Source of the DNA: Alcanivoracaceae bacterium
Lineage (GTDB): Bacteria; Pseudomonadota; Gammaproteobacteria; Pseudomonadales; Alcanivoracaceae
Direction of reading: 5' to 3'
DNA: 64,000 nucleotides
Assembly: GCA_029213045.1 (NCBI GenBank)
Contig: JARGPN010000016.1
Coordinates: 150,533-214,532 of the forward strand
The notes beneath the pieces are model-generated. The model was not told the DNA's origin, searched no databases, and saw nothing but the letters and a program-made list of their open reading frames with translations. A program made the translations under genes and the position numbers. Shown piece by piece: positions 58,196 to 64,000 of this stretch. Numbering within the stretch: position 1 is the first letter of the stretch; each line of letters begins with the position of its first letter.

Positions 58196-58759
58196 ATGAA
58201 ACGGATATCACACTTAGCTTGCACCATAGCCCTCATCATGACAGCAGGCGCTGCACACGCCAGCGGCTATATTGGTCTTGAGGCGGGATCGAGCACTCCC
58301 GAAGAAGACTCATTCGGAAAAGGCTCAGAATTTCGATTAACCGGCGCAAAACAAGTAAACGAAAACTTTGCGTTTGAGGCGTCTTATACGTCGCTGGGAA
58401 AATTCGACGCAGACAAAGAAACACTGGCATTTATTAGCGCAGAAATTGGCGAAACGGTCTCGGGCGCGAGCGTAAAAATAAATGGTATTGAGTTAGGCGG
58501 CGTACTCATCGCCCCGCTAAATGAAAAGTTTGCCCTATATGGTCGACTAGGCCTTTATCTCTGGAACTCGGAAGTCAGCGTCACTGTTGATGGGTTCGGC
58601 ACTGGAAGCGATAAAGACAGCGGGAACGATCCTTTCTTTGGTATCGGCGCGATGATTACGCCAACTGAAAAAGTGTCATTGAAATTTGGCTACAGCAAAT
58701 ACCAAGCATTCGACGCTGACACGGACGTCATCAGTGGCGGTCTAAACTTTAACTTTTAA
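58196..58759 (+). CDS. Small outer-membrane beta-barrel protein
   Basis: Protein of 187 residues with a Sec signal peptide (MKRISHLACTIALIMTAGAAHA, cleavage after AHA). The mature part is alternating beta strands (YIGLEAGSSTPEED, FAFEASYTSLGKFDA, FALYGRLGLYLWNSEVSV, SLKFGYSKYQAF) and ends in the aromatic GGLNFNF typical of barrel proteins. This is the OmpA-like/OmpW-like 8-stranded type. No ligand can be assigned. Confidence 0.85.
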   Translation: MKRISHLACTIALIMTAGAAHASGYIGLEAGSSTPEEDSFGKGSEFRLTGAKQVNENFAFEASYTSLGKFDADKETLAFISAEIGETVSGASVKINGIELGGVLIAPLNEKFALYGRLGLYLWNSEVSVTVDGFGTGSDKDSGNDPFFGIGAMITPTEKVSLKFGYSKYQAFDADTDVISGGLNFNF

Positions 58760-58775
58760 CTAGCGCCCAACACTC

Positions 58776-58801
58776 TAGCCTCACGCTCTGCCGTGAGGCT
58801 A
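58776..58801. terminator. Hairpin between the barrel gene and ptsP
   Basis: TAGCCTCACG, loop CTCTGC, CGTGAGGCTA (58776-58801): a perfect ten-base stem without a T-run, between two convergent genes; likely a bidirectional terminator. Confidence 0.6.
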
Positions 58802-58817
58802 AGCGCCCGTCGTTAAA

Positions 58818-61091
58818 CTAAACCACTGGGCGACGATGGCCTAGCAAATCACCCAGCCCTGCTTTTTCTAACTGCAAGTCAACATACGCCGAGATCACTT
58901 CCGCGTTATCCATGGCCATAATTTCACTTAGCAGTTTTCGCGCTGAGGTAATTTTAAAACGCCTAATCGCTGATTTCACTTTGAGTAAATTCGACGCGTT
59001 CATGCTTAGTGCATCCACACCCATCGCCATAAGCATTAACGCAGCAGCCGGATCGCCCGCCATTTCACCGCACACGGACACTTCAACGCCTTCTTCGTGG
59101 GCCTGTTCTATCACGCTCATCACTGCATGCAACACAGCGGGATGGAACGAATTATATAAATCCGCCACCTGACGATTGTTTCGATCCACCGCCAGCAAGT
59201 ACTGCGTTAAATCATTCGTACCGATAGATAAAAAATCAACGCGCTGTGCAAACGCACGGGTTTGATACACCACAGCGGGTACTTCCACCATCACGCCGAC
59301 TGGCGGCGCAGCAACATTGATGCCTTCGTTCTGCACTTCTGCGTGCGCGCGGTGAATTAAATGCAGCGCTTCTTCTGCCTCCATCACCGATGTCACCATG
59401 GGCAACATAATGCGCAAATTATCTAACCCTTCGCTGGCTTTTAGCATGGCGCGAATTTGCACCAAGAAAATTTCAGGATGGTCCAACGTCATGCGAATGC
59501 CGCGCCAACCCAAAAACGGATTATCTTCTTCGATGGGAAAATACGGCAGCGGCTTGTCGCCACCCACATCGAGCGTGCGCATTGTCACTGGATTTGGCGC
59601 AAACGCCTGCAACTGTTCGCGATAAATAATGCGTTGCTCTTCTTCGGAGGGAAAACGATCGCGCACCATAAAAGGAATTTCAGTGCGGTACAGACCGACG
59701 CCTTCGGCACCGCGCTCGATTGAGCGCATAATGTCGGTCATTAAGCCGGTATTTACCATTAACGGAATACGTTTGCCGTCTTCCGTCGTGGCAGGTAAAT
59801 CGCGTAATTTTTCCAAACCCGCAAGTAACGTGGCTTCTTCGCGAATAATTTGTTCGAACTGATGCTTTAATTCCGCACTGGCATTGGCGATCACACGCCC
59901 ACGGAATCCATCAACGATAATTTCTCGGCCGTCCATTTGCTTGAGCGGCAATGTTTGCGCGCCCACCACCGTGGGAATGCCCATAGCGCGCGCCACAATC
60001 GCCATATGCGAATTGCGTGACCCGCGTGTTGTGGCGATGCCTTTAATGACTTCGCGCGGCACTTCCATCAGCATTGGCGTGGTAATTTCTTCGCCTAATA
60101 AAATGCACTCTTCTGGGAATTCTTGTTGCTTGCGGTCGTCACTTTGCAAATGCGCCAACACGCGGCGACCTAAATCACGCACGTCCGCAGCACGCTCGCG
60201 AAGATAGGCGTCATCCATCATTTCAAAATTGCGCACGTGCTCATCGACCACCATACGCAAGGCGCCTTGCACCCAATTTCCTTCGCGGATTTTTTCAACC
60301 ACTTCGGCAGCCAGCGCATGTCGATCAAGCATGCGCAAATACACTTCAAATAATGCCTGCTCTTCTTTACCGAGACTTTTTCCTGCACGTTCCGCCAAGG
60401 CGCGCACTTCAGCACGAGCACGTATGAGCGCGCGATCGAGCAACGCAATTTCAGCATTGGCATCGTCCGCCAAACGATCCGGTACGGAGTTCAAATCAGC
60501 CGGAGGATAAAGTAAAACCGCCTGACCAATACCAGCGCCGCTTGAACCCGCGAGGCCATCAAAAAATGCAGGCAACGGTGCCGCGTGTGTATCAACTGCA
60601 GCCAAATCACCCGTCGCCCGAGCGTGCGCAACCACCGCAGAAAGCTGCGCGGAAATCGTCACCAAAAAGGCTTCTTCGCTTTGATCAAAACGGCGCATAT
60701 CGCGCTGCTGCACAACCAGCACGCCCAACACTTTACCGTGATGAATAACCGGCGCGCCGAGGAACGCATGGAACGGATCCTCGCCGGTTTCTTCGAGATA
60801 AATAAATTTCGGATGCTGGAACGCATCTTCAAGGTTAAGCGGTTCTTCTCGCTGACCAACCTGACCAATCAAACCTTCGGTTAACCCGAGACTGACCTTA
60901 CCAATAGCTTCGGTGTTCAAACCTTCCGTCGCCATTAACACATAGCGCTGGCCGCTTTCGTCGAGCAAATAAATGGAACACACCTCTGTGCCCATGGCAT
61001 CGCGCACGCGCTTCGCCATGACATCCAAGGCCTTGCGCAAATCCGGCGCGCTGTTCACCTCCTGAACAATGCGCCGCAGCATATCAAGCAT
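58818..61091 (-). CDS. ptsP: PTS-Ntr enzyme I (phosphoenolpyruvate-protein phosphotransferase)
   Basis: Cytosolic kinase of 757 residues, first component of the nitrogen PTS. An N-terminal GAF domain (about 15-155) is followed by the enzyme I core: the phosphorylated His in GSRNSHMAIVARAMGIPTVVG, then EGVGLYRTEIPFM, DVGGDKPLPYFP and the C-terminal FLSIGTNDLTQYLLAVDRNN. It pairs with NPr and EIIA-Ntr encoded elsewhere. It is five bases downstream of rppH, the order known from other gammaproteobacteria. Confidence 0.97.
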   Translation of the reverse strand: MLDMLRRIVQEVNSAPDLRKALDVMAKRVRDAMGTEVCSIYLLDESGQRYVLMATEGLNTEAIGKVSLGLTEGLIGQVGQREEPLNLEDAFQHPKFIYLEETGEDPFHAFLGAPVIHHGKVLGVLVVQQRDMRRFDQSEEAFLVTISAQLSAVVAHARATGDLAAVDTHAAPLPAFFDGLAGSSGAGIGQAVLLYPPADLNSVPDRLADDANAEIALLDRALIRARAEVRALAERAGKSLGKEEQALFEVYLRMLDRHALAAEVVEKIREGNWVQGALRMVVDEHVRNFEMMDDAYLRERAADVRDLGRRVLAHLQSDDRKQQEFPEECILLGEEITTPMLMEVPREVIKGIATTRGSRNSHMAIVARAMGIPTVVGAQTLPLKQMDGREIIVDGFRGRVIANASAELKHQFEQIIREEATLLAGLEKLRDLPATTEDGKRIPLMVNTGLMTDIMRSIERGAEGVGLYRTEIPFMVRDRFPSEEEQRIIYREQLQAFAPNPVTMRTLDVGGDKPLPYFPIEEDNPFLGWRGIRMTLDHPEIFLVQIRAMLKASEGLDNLRIMLPMVTSVMEAEEALHLIHRAHAEVQNEGINVAAPPVGVMVEVPAVVYQTRAFAQRVDFLSIGTNDLTQYLLAVDRNNRQVADLYNSFHPAVLHAVMSVIEQAHEEGVEVSVCGEMAGDPAAALMLMAMGVDALSMNASNLLKVKSAIRRFKITSARKLLSEIMAMDNAEVISAYVDLQLEKAGLGDLLGHRRPVV

Positions 61092-61096
61092 CAGAA

Positions 61097-61678
61097 CTAT
61101 CCTTTATCAGCGCCGCCAGCATCGGTATTTTCCTCATCAGCATCCTGCGTCGTCTCCGAATGGCCTTCTTGCCGTATGGTTTGCCTAAATTTTTTCATCA
61201 CCGGTACAAACTCGCGCAGCGCTCGCACATACACACTGCGCTTAAAGTGCACCACTTTGCGCACCGGATACCAATAACTCACCCAACGCCAGTCATTAAA
61301 TTCCGGTTCGCTCGACGCCGCCAAATCAATCGCCTGCTCCGCACTTTTTAATTTCAGCAGAAACCATTTTTGACGCTGACCAATACAGTGCGGCTGATCG
61401 GTTTGCCGTTTACGCATAAACCGACGCGGCAACCGGTAATTTAACCAGCCACGCGTAGACGCTAGGATTTCCACGTCTTCCTCGCGCAATCCCACTTCTT
61501 CTTCTAGCTCGCGATACAACGCCTGTTCGGGCGTTTCGCCCGGCATCATGCCGCCTTGGGGGAATTGCCACGCATCGCGGTTGCCGATGCGGCGCCCCCA
61601 AAATACCCGGCCTTCCGGGCCTAGCAGGATAATCCCAACATTTAGCCGGAATCCCTGTTCATCAATTATCCCTGTCAT
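61097..61678 (-). CDS. rppH: RNA pyrophosphohydrolase
   Basis: Nudix enzyme that removes pyrophosphate from the 5' end of mRNA and so starts decay. From ATG 61678 (GGGA upstream) it has 193 residues. The RppH start [18 protein letters not shown] is clear, and the Nudix box [23 protein letters not shown] is intact. The upstream in-frame extension to 61759 does not fit the family. The last 40 residues are acidic and longer than in E. coli. Confidence 0.96.
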   Translation of the reverse strand: MTGIIDEQGFRLNVGIILLGPEGRVFWGRRIGNRDAWQFPQGGMMPGETPEQALYRELEEEVGLREEDVEILASTRGWLNYRLPRRFMRKRQTDQPHCIGQRQKWFLLKLKSAEQAIDLAASSEPEFNDWRWVSYWYPVRKVVHFKRSVYVRALREFVPVMKKFRQTIRQEGHSETTQDADEENTDAGGADKG

Positions 61679-62046
61679 TGTCGTTCCCAAAACTGGTGCC
61701 ACGGCTGAGCGCTGCTCGGTGTCTTTCATCGCGATCAATCGGCGAAAACGCCATCGCAAGAAGCAGCTGAGATTCCGGGCGTACTACCATGCATTAAACA
61801 GTGCACAATACGGACCAATCAATGCTAATAAGCAGGATATCGGCAAAGATCTAATGATTTTGCAGTTCATCCCTGCACCTGACCGGCGCCTAACCATCAC
61901 TTAACCGCCACTTAGCCGCCACTTAAAGAGAAACCCTGCACAAAAATTCAGCACACAGCCTCTAAACCACCAAAGACGCCAAGCAAGCGCATCACTGCAG
62001 TGCTATCCTTGGATGACTTTCTTGGGTTCAACACGGCGCTAGCATT
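61679..62046. other. Divergent intergenic region with a small tandem repeat
   Basis: About 370 bases between rppH and the HAD gene. The only structure seen is a three-copy 11-base direct repeat at 61891-61923 (TAACCATCACT, TAACCGCCACT, TAGCCGCCACT). No RNA gene or ORF is supported. Confidence 0.6.
61891..61923. repeat. Three tandem 11-base repeats
   Basis: Copies TAACCATCACT, TAACCGCCACT and TAGCCGCCACT, spaced one helical turn apart, about 125 bases before the HAD gene. Could be a binding site array or chance. Confidence 0.6.
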
Positions 62047-62703
62047 ATGGCACTGGCAATCTTTGATCTGGATAACACCCTTATCGCTGGGGATTCAGAC
62101 CACCTGTGGGGCGAGTTTTTAATAGCGCACGGCATCGTTGATGATGGCGATTTCAAACGCACGAACGATCAGTTCTATCACGACTACGTGCAGGGCCGAC
62201 TCGACATCTATGCCTACCAGCGCTTCGTCTTAAAAGTATTAGCAGATCATCCCGTCGAACAGCTCGCCGTGTGGCGCCATCAGTTCATGCAAGAATCCAT
62301 TGCACCCATTATGCTAACGAAAGCTAAAGCGCTGCTCACAGAGCACCGCTCGCGGGGTGATTTTTTGCTGATCATCACCGCCACCAATGACTTCGTGACA
62401 TCCCCCATTGCCGAACAGCTCGGCGTTGACCACCTGATCGCCACCACGGCAGAAATAAAGCATGGCCGTTACACCGGCGACGTCAGCGGTACGCCGTGCT
62501 ATCGCGAAGGCAAAGTATTGCGCCTACACGAATGGCTAAAAGAAAGCGGTCACAGCTTGCAAGGCAGCGCGTTCTATTCTGATTCCCACAACGACATTCC
62601 ACTGTTGGAAGTCGTCGCCCATGCCACCGCCGTAGATCCAGACCCCGTGCTGGAAAGGGAAGCGTTAGAACGCGGCTGGCCGATTTTGAGCTTGCGAGGT
62701 TAG
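62047..62703 (+). CDS. HAD-IB family phosphatase (SerB/ThrH-like)
   Basis: Hydrolase of 218 residues. Motif I is FDLDNTLIAGDSD, motif II IITATND, motif III KVLRLHEW region with the lysine, and motif IV YSDSHNDIPLLE. The helical cap between motifs I and II fits the HAD-IB subfamily, which includes phosphoserine phosphatases. The substrate is not certain. It is followed after seven bases by the imelysin gene. Confidence 0.88.
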   Translation: MALAIFDLDNTLIAGDSDHLWGEFLIAHGIVDDGDFKRTNDQFYHDYVQGRLDIYAYQRFVLKVLADHPVEQLAVWRHQFMQESIAPIMLTKAKALLTEHRSRGDFLLIITATNDFVTSPIAEQLGVDHLIATTAEIKHGRYTGDVSGTPCYREGKVLRLHEWLKESGHSLQGSAFYSDSHNDIPLLEVVAHATAVDPDPVLEREALERGWPILSLRG

Positions 62704-62710
62704 ACTCCGA

Positions 62711-63790
62711 ATGCGTCCTGTGCGTCACTCTCCGGCAACGCCGCGACACCCCTTGGCAAAAATTTGTGTAGCGCTTTGTTTGGCGCTCAGCATCAGTGCG
62801 TGCGACCAAGCGCCAGCGCCCGAACCTGCAAAGCCGGCAGCACCAGAGGTCGCACCGTGGCGTAAGTTTGAACCCACGCTCAATGCATCGCTGGAAGAAC
62901 AAAGCGACAAACGATTGCGTCGCCTCACCGTGAGCGCCACCGGCTTTGCCGACGCCATCGACGGCTTGCTCGACGACACCACGCCAGAACGTCTCGCCAC
63001 CGCGCAGCAGGCCTGGTCACATCTTTATCTGAGCTTTAATGAATCTTTCGTGATGCTGCTATGTCGCAGCACCGAAAACCCAGTGGATATCGCCCGCGTG
63101 CAACGCGCCGACAGCTTTCCTATTTTGCCTGGCTACATCGACGGCCTAAGCGAATGGCCAGAAAGCGGCATCGTTAACGACACAGCGCTGCCACTGACCC
63201 GCGAAGCGCTACTCGAACAGCAAGACGCCACGCTAGAAGGTGAATCCAGTATTGGCCTGCAAGTGATTCACTTTTTATTGCACGGTGAACCCGGTGTGCC
63301 GCGCACCGCCGACGCGCTAAAAGCCGTCACCGAACGCACCGATGACATGATCGGCGAAATTTCCGAGCAACCGAATAATCGTCGTCGCCTGTATCTACAA
63401 CTGGCCACAGAATTATTGGTAGAAGATTTAACCCAACTCGCGCGCGACGACAAAGCACCTAAAACCATTACACGCGAATGCCCCGTCGGCGCCCTGCGCG
63501 AAACCGTCGCTCGGCTACTTCAACTAGATGGCCTGCGTGATCACAACCACGTTGGCCAAGATTTTATCGCCGACAACGTGCGCACCGCAGCCAGCACCGG
63601 CCTGCAAAATGCACTAACCCCATGGCTGAAAAAAGACAGCGCACTCTTTCCATGGTTAGACGCACACGAATCAGGTGCCAGCGCGAACCTCAAACCAGCA
63701 CCCGACCTGAACGACAAAAATCGCGTGAAAAAATTACAAGCACTGCATGCCGCACTGGCCAGCACACAACAAATGCTGAAGCGCTATTGA
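62711..63790 (+). CDS. Imelysin-like lipoprotein (peptidase M75 family)
   Basis: Periplasmic lipoprotein of 359 residues: N-terminal hydrophobic segment ending in the lipobox SISAC (Cys at about residue 30), then a Pro/Ala-rich linker. The imelysin fold is suggested by SFPILPGYIDGLSEWP and the motif GLQVIHFLLHGEPGV, which matches the family GxHxxE-type motif in modified form. Imelysin proteins are often linked to iron uptake; no iron gene is adjacent here. The catalytic motif is not canonical, so proteolysis is doubtful. Confidence 0.8.
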   Translation: MRPVRHSPATPRHPLAKICVALCLALSISACDQAPAPEPAKPAAPEVAPWRKFEPTLNASLEEQSDKRLRRLTVSATGFADAIDGLLDDTTPERLATAQQAWSHLYLSFNESFVMLLCRSTENPVDIARVQRADSFPILPGYIDGLSEWPESGIVNDTALPLTREALLEQQDATLEGESSIGLQVIHFLLHGEPGVPRTADALKAVTERTDDMIGEISEQPNNRRRLYLQLATELLVEDLTQLARDDKAPKTITRECPVGALRETVARLLQLDGLRDHNHVGQDFIADNVRTAASTGLQNALTPWLKKDSALFPWLDAHESGASANLKPAPDLNDKNRVKKLQALHAALASTQQMLKRY

Positions 63791-63863
63791 TTTAATGCTT
63801 AGCGCTAAGCGGTTTTTTAGCGCGGAGGAGCATTGTTTGGTTGGCGTATTTAACTAGGCAGCT

Positions 63864-64000
63864 ATCGCTTGCAGGCAAGCTCCCACATAGACATCGCGCA
63901 TTGCACTGCTCGAAGAAAAACCAGAAAGCCCCCAGCGGGCGATACACCGACAACAAACACAAACCAAACTCTAATCCGAAGCCCCTGTGGGAGCTTGCCT
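63864..64000. repeat. REPIN copy 3, cut by window end
   Basis: Left arm 63864-63887 (ATCGCTTGCAGGCAAGC plus TCCCACA) and the start of an inverted right arm (TGTGGGAGCTTGCCT at 63986-64000). The inner part differs from copies 1 and 2, so this is an independent insertion of the same family. Confidence 0.8.

Overview
The window is chromosomal DNA of a Gram-negative gammaproteobacterium. It has a full lipopolysaccharide core pathway (waaA, waaC, waaF, hldE, an lpxL-type acyltransferase), a TolC-type outer-membrane channel, Lgt and glnE. Gene neighbourhoods such as nudF-yqiB-cpdA, glnE-ilvE-waaF-waaC, lgt-thyA-folA and ptsP-rppH suggest the Pseudomonadales/Cellvibrionales side of the class. This assignment is an inference from gene order and protein motifs; no rRNA or tRNA gene was seen.

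Layout. 1-6.7 kb: thiC-nudF-yqiB-cpdA (minus) diverging from a tolC-like gene that runs into waaA. 6.8-18.9 kb: LPS core and surface-glycan genes, with a DAO-type oxidoreductase and an aldo/keto reductase beside an O-antigen-ligase-like protein, several glycosyltransferases and hldE. 19-26 kb: ilvE, glnE, an NfeD/SPFH pair and a lone GspE/PilB-type ATPase. 26.3-34.3 kb: a phosphate transporter with its PhoU-like partner, small conserved genes, folA, thyA, lgt, a TSUP transporter and an NRDE protein. 34.3-34.8 kb: two REPIN repeats. 34.8-38.1 kb: a VTT-oxidoreductase fusion and hemB.

38.1-57.4 kb is an accessory island. It starts with a diverged REP, a decayed IS3-type transposase and a 14-C tract, and ends in non-coding or decayed DNA before a Bax-inhibitor-1 gene. 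Between these lies an orphan biosynthetic gene cluster of 16 genes: a two-gene plus-strand unit (acyl-CoA synthetase, Sfp-type phosphopantetheinyl transferase) facing a tightly coupled 14-gene minus-strand operon. The operon encodes a flavin halogenase-like protein, two carrier proteins, a class III aminotransferase fused to an acyl-ACP-reductase-like domain, an alpha/beta hydrolase, an AurF-type diiron N-oxygenase, a fatty acyl-AMP ligase, an FMN split-barrel protein, two membrane desaturases, a cyclopropane-synthase-like methyltransferase, a stand-alone amino-acid adenylation enzyme, an SCP2-like protein and an APC permease.

Read together, the cluster suggests this route: a fatty acid is activated and loaded on a carrier protein; the chain is desaturated and methylated or cyclopropanated; the thioester is reduced to an aldehyde and transaminated to a fatty amine; the nitrogen is oxidised; an activated amino acid and possibly a halogen are added. 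I do not recognise a characterised cluster with this gene set, so the product is unknown.

57.4-64 kb returns to core genes: BI-1 family, a small outer-membrane barrel, ptsP, rppH, a HAD-IB phosphatase and an imelysin-like lipoprotein. A third REPIN is cut by the window end.
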